The notes: generated by a model not told the origin, from the sequence alone. DNA of 64,000 bases from Setophaga petechia (GCA_024362935.1 JANCRA010000007.1:23027003-23091002), one strand, 5' to 3'. Positions 13,201 to 27,979 are shown, counted from the first letter of the stretch. A program made the numbers and translations.

Positions 13201-16200
13201 AGAATGGATGTCCCCTTGAAGGGGATGGGCAAATCAGCCATGGGCACGAACACTGTAAGCCACTGAAGCAAGATTTTCTGGAGCTCATCTTTCAAAGCCC
13301 CAATTAAAAGGCTGACACTGGATGCACCAGTTTAAATGACTGTATTTCAATCCTCAGAAATATGCCTGGCACCTCACACTCCCCACACAGATGAATGAGT
13401 CCCTTCACACCTCTGTGGGTGCTACAGTAATTCTCCCTCACTGCACTGAAAAAAAAATAGAAAAGCAGCATGCAAAGAGCTGTAGCTCCACATAACAGCT
13501 AGGAAGGAGAAAAAGCACTCTCCTTCTCTAAATTAAAAGCTGAAGTTGTGCAAAGCACAGCCAAAACAACTATGGAAATATTGCTGCCAGGTTCTCAAGG
13601 CCCCAGAATTTACTCCGTCCTTGGTGACGCACTTGGGGATGGACTGAGCTTGTATTTAACTGAAAAGCAGGAAGAAACAAGTTATGGGTGGGTTTTGTTT
13701 GGCTGGGTTTTTTTGTCAGCTGCATGTATTCATCAATATATCCAGGTTGTACAATCAGCCAAGTGACTGGACAAATAACAGACCTCCATTTAAGATTCAC
13801 ACTTTTAACCCTTCAGAGTAGTGTCTTTTATTTATTTATTTGTTTTTAAACTAGTTTAACATTAAAAATCACTTTTCCCCACCTGTAACCAAATAGAAAC
13901 CAAACAAACGAAAGCTGGTTTTGCATTAAAAAAAAACTAATAGCAGCCTCAAATAAGTTTTGCATTTTTATATTCCTGTCATAACTTCCTTGACTCCCAC
14001 CTTTCCCAAAACCCTACTGTATTCTATTGTAGTTTATCATCACTCTAATATTTCTAATATAATATTTAATGACTAATTAAAAATTTTACCACTGAGCTAT
14101 TGCTTTAAAACCAAGGGAAATTTATCATGTTGGAAATACTATTCTACACAGTAACTTTCAAATCCTTTCCAGAATTGTCCTTGCTAATTTTTCTAATTAT
14201 CAAGATCATTTGGGATCTTCCCTTTAAAAAAAAAAAATTACCATGGTTGTTTCTTTCTGAGGCAGTACCCAGAATCTTTGCTGAGCTAGGTGCTCCAAAA
14301 GGATAGATAGCACCAGAAGACCAGAATAGATAGAAAAACAGACAGCACCAGAAGACAGATAACAAAAGCATGCAGGGCAAAAAAAAAAGTTCTTACAATG
14401 ATTTTCACGGCTTTGCACGTTTTATAAAAAGCAGTACCCAGTTAAGAGAAGGGGGAATGAATCACAGGGACTGTGGAGTAGGGAGGGATGCCCTGAGTAT
14501 CTTTAACCATCCCAGGAAGATATACTGGCTCTGGACCTGAGGTGACACAGGTGTATGGCCTCTCCCCTGCTCTGTGTCCATCGCTGTCAGCTCCTGTCTG
14601 TCCTGCAGCACACTGGGGACAAAGCTCTCTCTCCCCAAACTTCAGACACGCACACATAGGTCTGCTGGAGTCACTGCAACTGCAGAGGTTCAACAATTGG
14701 CAAACTCCCACTGAAGGTGCACTTATCTGCAGTAAATGAGGGCTTGTGACAAGGATAGGCTGTGCTGTGAGAAATTCCACCTTCCCCTCCTAAGTTGAAC
14801 GTACACTGAAAGATGGAAGAAAACTCAAATGCATTGGATGCCCTCCCCTAAGACTTTCCTGGTCCCAGTTCCAACAGACATGTTGCCATGCACAGCTACT
14901 GCCTACTTTTAGAAGTATTCAAGGATTTAAAATTCTGCAATTATCCAGGTTGGGGTATTTTCCCAACATGGATATGAAAAACCAAATGCAGGAGCTTGGT
15001 AGAGCACTCGCTAGAGCTAACCACACAGCACACCCCAGTCACCAAAGCTTGGGAGGGGCCAGTGGAGACATCTGGAGAGGAGAGGGTATCCTGGGTATAA
15101 TTAACAGATGTTGGGGGATATGACCCCATTTCAGATAACCTGGAGATTCAGATAATTGGGCCTCAGATAATCAAGGCCACATTGTTAATAGAAACGGTAT
15201 CACAGCTCCTAAGGGCGGCACTCCCCACGTGCCAACGCCACCCCTGCTTGCAGGGGAATGCCTGGTGAAATGTGAATTAGCGATTTGATACATGTCCCTA
15301 CTCTCTGTCAGCTGCTGGGCTGAGCAGCAAAGCCTGATTCTGATGCACCACTTTGGCTGGCTGCTTGGGAAATAGGTTAAGGCAGAGATGTGGATTGCAG
15401 CCCTGGATGCCTGGGGACAAGGCTGTCTCAGAGCTGACGGGCTAGGTAAGCTCTATTTTGAAAGTGGGTTAATTTAGCTGCCATTCAACTACCATTAAAT
15501 GATGTAGGTTAATTTTATAGTCAGATAACTATTAAGAAACCAAAACATAAGGCAGGAAATGTCTCTGTGCATACCAGTGAGGAGAGATTTCCTCTGCGCT
15601 AATGCATACCCCTCCCCTTCAGCTCAAACCTCTCATCCTTCCATTTCTGCACATCCCTCACATCGTCTTTTTTTTTTAACCCTTGTCATTACACACTCTT
15701 GTCCTTCCTCCCTCTTTTAAGAGAGTCTATTCTTCTCAAAAATTCACCTTGATATCCTGGCCCACAATTATTTTTCTCCCTTGTTTATATTGTCACACAT
15801 TGCAATGCTAGAGGAAGACTGACAAATCCAAACCACATCTGACCCTGGCAGATGTCCACTAAGAAAGGTTCCATCTTCCCCCACACAGGCAGTATTTGTA
15901 CAGCTACGTGGTAAATTGAGGTAGGGAACTACACCTTGCTTAGCATGTAACATTCCATCACTACTAATACACCCAGTTTACTTTAGGGGTATTTTCCATA
16001 TTTAAATCCTCCTCAGCTGGCATTTTACCCTTTGTAAATGGATGAAATGTGCTTTATCTCTGTGCAATTTTCCTTAACGCAGCATAATGATTGGTATTGT
16101 TTGTTTCTTTATACTGGTGACAAAACCCATCAATTGGTGGTTTGTCATAAAAGGAAAAATAAAATAAAATAAAATCATCAACAACAGCTTATACCAGCAA

Positions 16201-19200
16201 AGGAACAGATCCTGTGGAAAAAGCAGAGGTGACTCATCACTCCTCACACGCAGCAAGGAAGAAGCAAGCATCAGAGCCCTGCAGATCCCCCCGAGATGCC
16301 TCCACAGATTGCCTCCCTCTGACTTCTGTGCTTTCCTGGTCCCTCCAGCAGGAAAATGAGTCCCTAACTTTTGCAGAGAAAGCCAAAGTGATGATGACCC
16401 ATTAGGACATGCTGCCCATCAACCAATCGCAGATCTCCTCTACTGCAGACATTTTTTATCATATTAACAGTAAGTGCACTATGCAAATCCTGAGAGCTCA
16501 CAGAAATGAACTCACTCTTAACCACACAGCTGTAATGAGACAACAATGCTCATGGGACACTGGCATTTGCACTGTACTTTTTATGACCAGAGAAATACAG
16601 AATGGGACAATACCCAGAAACCGCACCTAAACCACCTTTGAAAATCTTCCTCACAGCAACTCAGATGTTCAGATAGTGACACCAGAGCCCAAACAATGCA
16701 CATTGTGAGAATTCTGACCCACAAAAGGCTGACTGCCAAATTCCCTGCTGTCCTGCTGAGGCCTTGCTACTCTGATAAATCTTGCAATGGAAGTCCTTTC
16801 TTTGCTCATGAGACACAAAAGAACAGATGAAAATGCCAAATCAATCTGCTCTTTGCCAGTACTAAGGCACTACCTTTGTCACTTTGATTTTAAGCTTTGT
16901 AATTATGATTCTATTACAATATTACATTATTAACTATTATTTCAACAACAATAATATAATTGAGCGCAGAGCAGATTTCTTTTAAATGCTGAGTTATGTT
17001 ATTTTTCCTTTTATTAATTAGAAATCCAGTCTACACTCAAAGAAAAGACACCAACATAAGGACAGGTATGTGCAAGGTGGCTAGAACTAAAGAGCAGATG
17101 AGTGGTCACCTTTACCATACACACTTGTGTCTGTCACAGAAAAACCAACAGAGGGCCTGAAACAGGAGCAAAAATCTACTTGCTTTTGAGCATGAGCAGC
17201 AAAGCTCACGGAATTCCAGCTTGATAGACCTCTAGTGAGCAGTAAGGTCAGGCAGCTGCCACCACGGCCCAACCAGAACTTAGTTATTAACAACCACACT
17301 TCAGATACCAAGTAAGCTTGTTTAGCTCTTGCACCTTGAGCTGATGTTTGATGGATAGAAACAAGAAAAAAATTTGTACTTCTGTACAAACAGAGTGCAT
17401 TTGCTATGGTAGCTTCTTATGCAAAACCAGAATCCTAATGGCTCTTTTTTTACGGTCTTCTTTCAAAATCAAATAGTTTGTTTTAAACACTTGATTAAAC
17501 CTCACATGCAGCTAGTTGCTTTAAAGACCTGAAAGAAATCTGAGGAAGATACCATGTGTGACCACAGTGCACCTGAAAGCATGAAAAAACTAAAATACCA
17601 CCTTCACTTGAAAGGGGAACGTGGTGGAACTAGTGGATCCTCCAAGCAACCACCTCAGGCTTAGATTACAGCAAGTGACCCAGCACAATTACTGGCTGTG
17701 TGTATGAAAAACCACTTTACACGTGCAGGGAAGCTGCTGGGCTTCTCCTAGTGTCAGGTGTTCCCTGCAGTCCCAGAGTAACTCAACAATTAGTGTCAGG
17801 GCCTTCCTCTAAAGCTCAGGTAGAAGAAAGGCTCAGCTTTAAGAAAGGAAACCATAAAAGCCCTTTTCAAAGTTAGGAATGTCATTCCAAATGAGTAAAG
17901 CAAGCCCCACACCTTAATAGCTGGGCAGGAGGGATCTGGAACATGAGACAATGGGCTCTTGGTGCACAGCAGCAAAAAAAAAAAATTCCAAACCTGAGCA
18001 GGTGTAATCTATTTAGCACTGTAATTTTTACAGGCAGTTTGCTGATAATGCTGTACAGACAAACCACTCCTCCTGTGAGCGCACGGCTGGCTGATCTGCA
18101 CCTGGAGCAGGAGCCCAGCAAAGGTAGGCAAGCAAGCTGTGACCAAGCCAGCCCTGGAAATCACAGCCAGGGAGAAAAGGCAGGAGCCACACAGCAACAG
18201 ATCCTCTGCAGGCTCGGGTACAGGCAAGAGCTGAAGCCTCTGCCCCATTCCCCATGGTGTTAACGTGAGGGCTGGGTGGGTTATGGTCCAGGACTCCGGT
18301 CAGCTCCTTCAGGAGATGCAGCTGTATTTTCATACAGGCAACTTTTGTATGTTCAGGCAGCAGTGCTTGTACTTCTGTGCTCTGAAGTATACCTTAAGTA
18401 CTTCTAATTTTAGTTGAGCTTTTAAACAATTCCTGGAAATCTGAGCTGTAGCCATCTCATACTAAAATCTGCCTTTTAGTTAAGTGTGTTGGGAACAGAC
18501 TCCTGCAGAGCTGTGAGACACCTGCAGAGGAGGAGGCAGCAAGAGAAGATTTATAGAAGTTCTATTTCAAATGTGATCTGTAATTCTGAGACATTCCAAG
18601 TGACCTGTAAAAACAAGATGCAATTGTTTTGTGTTCCCTCTTCATGATACCAAAAGGGAGCTTTTAAAGATTGTGTTGTCTGCGGTTTTCAAGTAGGTGG
18701 GTAAGAAGGAACTTAATTAATTCATAATTCATAGGTGTGAAGTCATTCACATTTCTTTTGATTTTCCTACTAGACAGCTGAGAACACCTTGGATTTCAAG
18801 TTACAGAGTCTGCATCAAATGTACCAGATCAGAGGAAACAGCACTCTCACAAACTGGGATCCTTCCAGCATTGTAACATCTACTAAAGTGTCTCAAGAAT
18901 AATTACATTAAAAAGATCAACTTTCTATTTCATCTCTATTTCATCTTCATTGTATCAAAATCCATAATCCTAGATTTACCCTAACACTTTAAACTCAGTT
19001 TTTTGAAACTGCTTTTCATCTGTAGCTCTGTTCCTCTGTGTATGAATCATATCCCTAAACAGGTCCAAGAACCTGCTATTCACTTCCAGTCAAAACCTCC
19101 ATTCAGTCAGTACCCTTGTTTGGGCATCTGCCAGAGCAGAGTTGGCAGATTAAGAAAATAGTGATTTGCTGAAGTATCTTCCTGAATCAGGATTTAAATC

Positions 19201-21487
19201 CTCCCCCTCCCCCAGACCCACTTTTGTCATGCCTCTAGGAAATTAGAGAGCTCAGCATGCTCAGGCAGGAAAGCTGCTGGTGATCTGTCTCACTGCAGAC
19301 ACCAGAGCAAGCTCTGCACTGGTGGTGTTTGAGGAGCCATACCACAAGGGCTCGGCTTTGGTTACATGGGAAGGTGAAACTCTCATGCTCAGGAATTTCC
19401 TTAATTAAACAAGCTTCACTCACAAAAATTAAGCTTATTTCCAGCTTTCAGATCCTTCATGCTGAGTTCAGGGGGTTGCTCTTCCACTCCCAGCAGCTCT
19501 TACTTCCACAGAGGAGCAATGAGCAGAGCCCCTCATTCCACATCTGAGGGAGGATCTGCATTGCAGCAAGTGACCCAGGTGTATGTGGGGGTACAGTCCA
19601 CAGCTATTCCACAAAGGATCTGCTACTTCAGAAGGTGACCAGATATGCTCCTGCAGGTACAAAAGAGGCAGATGCCTCTTCCAGTAACAGACTGAACAGC
19701 TCAAAACCCACCCTGAGTCCAAACAAGCTGAAGGAAATTAGTGACTTTTAAAGCTGCCTAACAGGGCTAATTGTGTTTCTTTTCTACTTATAAGAGACAA
19801 CAGCATGGAAGCTTCTTTCTGGCTCTGGGGGCAACATCTTGTGAAATCTTGTCATGATACAGGAAACAGCTTTTAAAAGAAGAAATCAAGACTGTTCATT
19901 TAAGTTTGAACAATTTCATCTTAGCAGTGCGAGACCATCAGCAAGTCCTTCAGGAAAAGCAGAAAAATGTGGTATTTCTGATAATCGCAGGACTAAAAGT
20001 GTCAATTAAAAATGTTCTGGGACAAGCCTGCACAGTGTAATGCATCCTAAAGAATGGCAGATGGGAATATGGTTCATCACTTTCAAAGGCTATTTTCATA
20101 GATTTGACAGATGTATTCAGACAAAGAGAAAAAAAATATTATAAATGATAGTTTACTGCACAAGGCTTTCAAGCTATTTACACATAAAAACTCACTATTC
20201 CTGAATAAGTGTAGGATGTAGTCTCTAGCTAAACCAAGTTTTTTACTTCAGAGAAATTTGCCTGGTAAAGCTAAACCAGTGACAGCATCCAATTACCATT
20301 TTGCTTTTTGTTTTTAATAACGGCATTAGTATACAAGAAATACAATAATTAGTTTGCAATGTAACAGCTATTTAAGGATTTTAAAAAACAAAAAAGGCAC
20401 TGAAAAATGCAAACCCTAAATTACTTATTTTTCAATAGCACATGCTAAGAAAGGCAATTTCTCAGGAGAAAAGAAACCTGGTCTAGATACCATGCAGCAT
20501 TATGAATTTTCCTAAAGCTAGGAAATCCCTATGCATCACTCTCAAAATCATTGCAGAACTGAACATAAAGGTTAGCAGAAATGCCTAAACTCACGTGGGT
20601 TCCATTATACACCACTTAGTGTAACCTACTTTTTAGTATTCAGCATTTCAGTATCAATAATGCATAACGTCAAAAGTCGTTCAACCCCAAGTACAGGCAC
20701 GAGAAAGTAAACACGGATCTTGGAGAAGGGCTGGCTGCAGTGTGGTGTCACTGCTGGATTTGCCTTGTGCCCCCGTGCAGAGGGACAGCAAGATGGAGTT
20801 GCTGGAGCCTTCCCTGTGCTAATGGGGAGCTGGGGACCTTCCCCCTCTGTGGAAGAAGAGCAGAGAAAATAAAGCTGCAGAGAAAATAAAAGCAACACCA
20901 GTGCCTTGGTGGGCAGCTAAGCAAGGTGCCTGTGCCTGCTGACGTGTGCTCCAGTGCAAAGCTCCACTGCCCCAACCAGAGCTCTGCCCGCTGCCACCCC
21001 ACAGCCCAAAACCGACCCACACGGGCTCTGGCCACGCTTTCACTACCTCCGTGCCTAGCTTGGCTCATTACTGAGTGCTCAGTGAACATCACTACACCAC
21101 CTTTTATTTTCCCTCCTGAGAGGCTGCTTGTTCTTCACTGGATAAATTATTTACCATTAAGGAAATTAAGGTGGCCAGTAGGGAAGCACAAATTAAGAGT
21201 AGGGGAGTCCATGAGACCGGGCTGCTATGAGACAGCGTTTCAGCTTTCACATGTATTCCCTACCCAGCTGCTAAAGCAGCTTTACCGTCAATCCTATTTA
21301 GGGCAAGAACCCAACCGAGTATGGAGATTCCAAAGCTCAGTCCTTCAGCCAGAAATTGCTTTACCTTCTATTTTCACTTCCTCCCCTGCTTCTCCCCCTT
21401 GCGATAGTTTCCATCTCATATCCTTGGGCTACTAGTAACAAGCATTTAGAAAGCACATTAGGAACAAGAGAATTGGAACCCCTTGAA
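7289..21487 (-). other. Non-coding interval between the two LCOR terminal exons
   Basis: About 14 kb, spliced out of PALI1 and lying beyond the end of classical LCOR. No exon-like frame with plausible splice sites and recognisable product was found. A 221-codon minus-strand frame at 10537-11202 has no recognisable similarity and lies in a GC-richer stretch where long chance frames are expected. Base composition changes around 13.5 kb, from moderately GC-rich (many CAG/CTG-type words) to AT-rich. A cluster of transcription-factor-like motifs at 11633-11754 is listed separately. Confidence 0.6.
11633..11754. promoter_or_regulatory. Candidate intronic enhancer: X-box, octamer and homeodomain-type motifs
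   Basis: Within about 120 bases the plus strand shows an RFX-type X-box-like imperfect palindrome (GTTGCTACGCAAC, 11633-11645), a homeodomain core (CAATTAATG, near 11660), an exact octamer ATTTGCAT (11696-11703) nested in the inverted repeat AGCTAT-TTGC-ATAGCT, a forkhead-like TTTGTTTGC, and a hairpin CCACT-GTTT-AGTGG (11741-11754). Motif density this high is unusual compared with the flanks. That it is an enhancer is inference. Confidence 0.35.
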
Positions 21488-21503
21488 GTTTTTCACAACA
21501 AAA

Positions 21504-21509
21504 TTTATT
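21504..21509 (-). terminator. LCOR: Candidate distal poly(A) signal of classical LCOR
   Basis: The minus strand reads AATAAA, followed about 8 bases later by a GU-rich TTTTGTTGTG, the usual layout of a cleavage site near 21488. It lies at the boundary where the long AT-rich block following the LCOR stop gives way to less AT-rich sequence. Motif-based inference. Confidence 0.45.
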
Positions 21510-22666
21510 AGAAGAATAGTGGTTTTGAAAAGTCTAGCATCCAGTGAAAACTACCATACACAACGTTACAGCTGGGAATGTGTTTCCAAAATGACATGGT
21601 CAAATAATACAATGGAGCCATTAAATCTTACACATGCACAACAAGAGAATTAGCGCTTTGACATACAATGCAAAAAATAAATGGACCACATGAAATAAAA
21701 ATTTAAAAGTACTTATCACATACATTAAGACACAGCTTATTTAGTCCAGTCAAAAAATCAGAACTGCATTAAAAAAATTAATGTAGTGCAATCAAACCAA
21801 AAACCTTAATTTGTGATCATAAGTGCTCTACTACATAAAACATTGATCATAGCAAGGAACAAAAAATTCAAATCACACAGTACAAAAAAAATCTGTAAAT
21901 AAATATAAACTACAGTACAAGAGAAATATTAAATTATACAATTCCGTCAAACTGTAAACAGTATATTGAAATGAGGTCCATAAGAGTAAAGGGGGGGGTT
22001 CCTGTTTTTTTTCCCATGACACTTGAACTTCTAGAGGTCAGAGAGAAATGCCATTTTCCATACTCTTCAAAGACTATGGGTTACATAAATAGAAAGAGAA
22101 GACTTTTTAGATGTAAAGTGTCAAATAATAAAGCAGAGGTGCTGCTGACTTGCGACTGCCAACAGATTACCATGAAGGCAGAACAGCAGATTTTAGTTTC
22201 AGGCTTGGCCTCCAGGTGAGCACAGCACAGAGGCCTGGCACTGCAGGTGTTCAGTGAACAGTGCTCAGCCTTAGGAAGGAGGCGCCTCGTGAGCTCTGGT
22301 CCTGCCCAGGAGGTGGAATTAATTACAGACAACCTGGACCTCTGCTGATTATCTGACAGGTTTACACGCTTGTCATACAAACACCAACTTTGGCAGAACA
22401 ATTACTAATAAACTCAAAGCACTCCCGGCCCATTGGTTTCCATCACAGTGGCCAGTGCACAGAATTCTCTAAGGACATTGCATAACTAGAGTGTAGAGGT
22501 CAGACAGCCAAGGACCCGTGCTTGAGGTTAGAAGTAGTTATGGTGAGAGAGAAGCAAGAGCCACGTTAAGAAGCTGCCTCTGCTGTTCGCAGAAGCAGCT
22601 GGGAATGTATTTCATTTTTAGCTGCGCTGGCTAGTAGTGGCATTTTAAAATATATAAGTTTAAGAT

Positions 22667-22718
22667 AACATATATACTATATATGTATATAATATAATAC
22701 ATATTATATAATATACAT
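22667..22718. repeat. Imperfect AT microsatellite
   Basis: Runs of ATAT interrupted by single C or G bases (CATATATACTATATATG, then TAATATAATACATATTATA). It lies within the putative LCOR 3' UTR and could pair with itself in RNA. Confidence 0.8.
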
Positions 22719-24034
22719 AGGAATTTCTTACAATACATACCAGGAACCCCCACGCGATCTGCTCAGTAGTAATAACTGAATATACAGAATGCCACTATAA
22801 GTGTCTGAGGCACTGTGTGCTGGAGAGTAAATATGCAGCTTTAAAATCCGTTTGGCTGAGTTATACCTGGATACCTGAACTGAGTTTTAAGTTGACATTC
22901 ATCAAGGATGTGCTATCAGCACGTCAAAAGAAAAGCAAAACAAAATACAAGTCACTGCTAGGTTTAAGAAGAGAGTACAAGTACCTGAATTGAGTGAGGA
23001 TAGTGTGTAAACTGTCCCTGAGGGTTTTTAAACAGTGTGTGTACAAGTTGGATTCCTAAGAACATTAGTTTAAACTTACACTGCGGACTGATAAAATACC
23101 AATGTCTGACAATTTAACAAGTGGAGGTTAAAAAGAGTTATGAGCAAACACTCAAAACATTTTATACATTTTAAAGCAGCAGTAAGCTGCTGTAAGCATA
23201 CATCCCATCAGTACAAGCAACACGTGGGACTCAGATAAAGGTTTCTATTTGCAAAAAGCCCATCATATATCGATAAGTAAAGAATATTCACCTGCTAAAT
23301 TAGAATGCACCTAGTTACAGACTAGCAATTCAAGATTAATTTGTTAATCAAATACTTTGCTATACTTTGCTATTACATACTAAAATTCCTTAAGCTCACT
23401 AATGCTGGTATTCTAATCTATTTTTTTTTAAATGTTCCCCCTTCATTTAAGAAATATACCATTCCACAACTTAAACATTAAGATCCATTTTCAGTCCTCA
23501 GATGTAAAAAGCATGTCAATGAGTTTATATTAAAAATTTACACGGTAAAAAGGCTTGAATTTCAGCCAGAGATTCTAAATACTACTCATTCCCTGAAGGC
23601 ATAAGGGAGAAAGAATCCCTACCCATTTTTCTTGTGATATAGTTTTCAAACTGAACATTAAACAATGGTCCAAAATGTTTTTTTTTCCGTTTGGGAAACT
23701 TCCCTTCCCTACCCATCATCCCAGATTCCCAATGTTAAGCCCTGAAATGGTCTACTGAAATGATCAGTTAAAAATACCAGGCATGTATACATACATCCCC
23801 TGCCTGAACTCCAGAATATTTTGTTGTACTAAAATCTGTCTTTAAAAGACACATTACTATCCCAAGAAACCTTGTGATCTGACCTGACAAGCTGTTCATG
23901 ATCCTAGATTGTATATTTGAAGTATTTCATAACCTGAAGACCAGATTTAATTAAGACTCTGGCATTGTAACAGAGAAAGTGCTGCAGTTATTTATCCCTT
24001 TTCTGGTACTTTAGAATAGGTCAGACAAGTGCTT

Positions 24035-24040
24035 TTTATT
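24035..24040 (-). terminator. LCOR: Possible intermediate poly(A) signal in the LCOR 3' UTR
   Basis: Minus-strand AATAAA followed by a modest U/G stretch (CACTTGTCTG). The downstream element is weaker than at the distal or proximal candidates, so use of this site is uncertain. Confidence 0.25.
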
Positions 24041-27000
24041 GTTTACATGTTTTCACGCAGGCATAAAAAGTATTATCTGCAAAACTATTTGAGAAATGTA
24101 GCACCAAGTAACTGATAAACTGTTTAAGTAGCTCTAGTAGTATCCTCATTATTTCTGAGTAGGAAAAAAATATTAAGATAAATTGTGCTAGGTGATGATG
24201 AGAGAAATTGTTTTGGATGTTAACTTTTCCTGCTCCAGTCAAAATGAAGCCTGTGTCCTAATCCCTGCTCTGTAAGGTAGTTATCATCTTGAGTCCTCCT
24301 AAATTATACTTACCAATTCAGTAGGGACAAGCACAGGGCCACTGGTAGGGATGTTTGTTTTTAAGCAGGTAGATTAAATGCCCTGGACAGGCTAAAAAAA
24401 GTCCTCCTTTCTAGTACATCACCCAGGAAAATTGATTTTGCAACTGTGTTGAGAGATTTTTGTAAGGATTAAATAAAGCTCTCTTAATATGAAGGTTTTT
24501 ATGACAATACCTGAATATAGGCATAATTCAGTAGGACATGAGGTCCAAAACTGCTGCTGTAATACTGGTTTAGAGACTTGGCCCCAATCAAAGAAAGAAC
24601 AGGAAAGAGAGAGAGATGGACACCGGAATGCTCTAAGTACTTAACAGCTTTTTCTGGTACACATGAAGAGGATCTGCAGATCATTTTGGGTTTGAAATAT
24701 CTCTCTGCCTATTGGTCATCACAGTGCACTGTGTTTATACACTGGATAATCTGAAATGAGTTACTATAGTGGCTACTTTATCTGCTACATTCATCAGAAC
24801 TGCATACAACTAGCAGCGCAGATTTTCAGGTTTCTGAAGGTTCCAATTACTGAATTTTCAATATAATTCAAGACCAAGTAGAAACCTTTATAGTACCAAA
24901 ACAAGTCTCAAAATTATTTTCTTACAGCTTTCTAAAACAATATTAGCCAACATTATGTACTGATGCCAAGAAAAAGCAACATTGACCTAGACTGAAATAA
25001 CATTTAATTTCTGAAACATTTGTGGGGAATACCTAGAGGTTTTTGATCCTCACGAAAATGAGGGAAACAACCCTTCCCATCCTACTTCTAACATTTGGCA
25101 GAGAATTTAAGCTATTTAGAATATTGGGACAAATCTTTCAGTAAGGTTAATAATCTCGCCTTCATAAGATTTTGGACTGCAATAAGAGTATGCATTCTTA
25201 TACTGAAGAGTTCAAATTTTGTCTTCACTGAAGAAAGAGGTCTTTACATTACAGATGCAGCCACACTGTTTTTGAGAAAAAAAGGGAACAGTAGAGTGCT
25301 CCCTTCACTCCTTGGACACTGTGTTCTTCTCCTAAGATTCAAGGACATCTTAAGAGCATTACTTGAAAGTAAACTGGAAAGAAACACATGGCAATTCCAG
25401 TTTTGCCTGTATAACAATCGTTGCAGATGATACAAAAAGCAATTCAATCAGAACTAAAAAGTTGTTTCACAAAGCTTACTCAACCCTAAAGCCCCTAAAT
25501 CACTTTGCCAGCTCCCATGAATTTCCAGGGAAAGGCAATGTACTCTTGAGTACTCATAAAAGAAATATTTAGATGCAAATATTGGCCTGCCACAAGACAA
25601 AGCACAGAGTATTCCTTGTCTGCTCTTACCCAGTCTAAACACAAATGCAGTTATCTCCAGTGTTTAGGAATATCCTCCAGCAGTGGAAAGTTCTGCAAAA
25701 AATGTCATGCAGGAGTTGCGAGAGAACATAGAAACTGAATGTGTTCCCTTACTAGAGGCATTATCCTATCTGTATCCCTGCATTGTTAAAAATATTTCTT
25801 CTCCAACTGCCAAAAAAGTTCAGAGTTTGAATTCAGGTCTAGCAGTAGGATTGGTAATGCAAGCATCAAGTTATGAGTTCTGCAACAAAAAAGAAAGTAA
25901 AGGCATACCTGTATTGCTTATGCAGCAACTTCTCCTGTGCAACAGGGAAAATATGAGAAATTCTAAAGGAAACTGTCTGGAACCTTTAGAAAAAAATCAG
26001 GGAATGACTGGAAAATAAATAATCTTTAGACAGAAATAAAAATGAGTCCAGAAACGTGTCCCTACAATATCTAACTGGAAACGTTCAACTCTATAGCTGT
26101 ACTCAAGCATTACAGCCACAATAATGCCTACAACACTGTGGAATGAGGATCCAGCTGGCTGAAAGTGAGGTAATAGTTTGTAATAGGTCAGAGTTCTAAA
26201 AAAGCACTTTTACATCTTACAAATCCAAATGAAAAAAAAAAAAAAAGGACACATTTCATACATGTTGGGCTTTCCCACCAGAACTGTACGATAATTAACT
26301 CCACACCAGGACCCCTACCACACTAAGCCTTACTCATCTTCAATTATATGCTGCAGCAAAGATTTACCAAGCGACACCTAAACTTCAGTACAATATGAAA
26401 CTTCGATTCTTAAAACTTTATACACACAAAATATAAAATTACTTTTCTAGGATGGGGTAGGGGAGGGGGATTCTCCTTCATGGTACTTGGACTGAAAAAC
26501 TAGTTTTCAGAGACTGCCACAAATATAATTCACAGTTTCTTGCTGTCAGGCTTTTTCAGCTACATCAACGTAGTACACAACAATACTGTTAAGTCCAATA
26601 ACTACATTGGGTGGACATTCTCGGGAATAAGAGAAAACTAGTGACAAAAAATACCCGAAAGGTCTCCTCCTAACAACGTCTCGATTTTTACAGGGTTGCA
26701 GTTTGTCTATGTTACACGTTAATGCCATCTCACAAGAGCAGCAGGAGAAGGCTTTAAAATCTTTCTCCTGTCCAAGTGATCCAAGTAACATAAGCATCCA
26801 CTTACCAGAAATAAGATGAGAAACAAGGCTTTTGTTACAAAGACCGCAGTGAACCACACCTTCCCACACCAAAATATGGTCAACCAGGGATTTTGGCCAT
26901 GCAAACTGCTGGTCAGCAGAAAATTAAGCATGCTAGTGGACAAACATTAATTCCAATCATATATTTTAAATGATCCCAAATACTACTAGTTAGCTACACT

Positions 27001-27973
27001 GAAAGCGCCTGCAAAATATATGTAGTGAAAAATGAAACAAAATATTAGTGATCACTGCAGCACTTAGAGTGATACTAGTCTTAAGTGATGAATCACTTCA
27101 GAGAAAATATGTTAGATGGGACTTTGAAACAAAAAAGTAACATTAAAAGGTGCACCTGAATATTACAGACTAAATTTACAAAACCTACAATAAGGTAAAA
27201 TATATATCTTTTGAATATTCAGCAGCTTTTTTTTAAATTTGTTTTTATTTTTTGAGAGGCTCCTGAAATTTTAAAAAGGGACCACTAACTAATCTCAACC
27301 ATGCTTCACAAAACAATAATGGCTATTTCATATTGCAGTTACCAATGTAATGCAATTAGTGCTTAAAAAATAATCTACACTTTTTCTTTTTTTCCTTTTT
27401 AAACAGAGACCTTTGGAGGAAATATGGTTGTTCAAAAGCTTCTCGAAAAAGAAAGATTACCTGAATAGTAAGTTATCACAGATCAAGTGTTGTGTTTAAA
27501 AGCTTTGCAGTTATGAGTATTACAATCTTCAGGTCTCAGGACATTTAAACTGAGAAAGTTACGTGTTTGGTTTGTTGTTGTTTTTTTTTAAAAATCCACT
27601 TCCTAACCAAAGCAAATAAAAGAGTACTCAACTTCTCACTATCTATTTACAATTCTTAGCCTACAGTCTGAAATGACAAGACAAATTCTCTTTTAAAACT
27701 GCAGCATTAAAGGGTAGGCACACCATTCTTCTGCTGCACGATTGTCACCCACTTAAACATACACATACAAAATATTTAGGTTAGTAAAATGAGCACTCCA
27801 CGTACACTACAGTGACACGTTTTATAAAACTCAACTCATGTTTCTTAAATAAGGATAACTGCAAAAGGTTAAACCTCTCTCAAGAGTAAAACTGTGTTAC
27901 TTTTTTTTTAACTTGCAACAAACTTTCTACCATAACCTCCAACAGCAGATGAAACCACGCCTTAAACTGCGCC

Positions 27974-27979
27974 TTTATT
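27974..27979 (-). terminator. LCOR: Candidate proximal poly(A) signal of classical LCOR
   Basis: Minus-strand AATAAA about 2.0 kb past the stop codon, followed by a GU-rich stretch (CTGCTGTTGGAGGTTATGG) about 30-50 bases downstream. It would give a 2 kb 3' UTR, an alternative to the 8.5 kb form. Motif evidence only. Confidence 0.35.
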
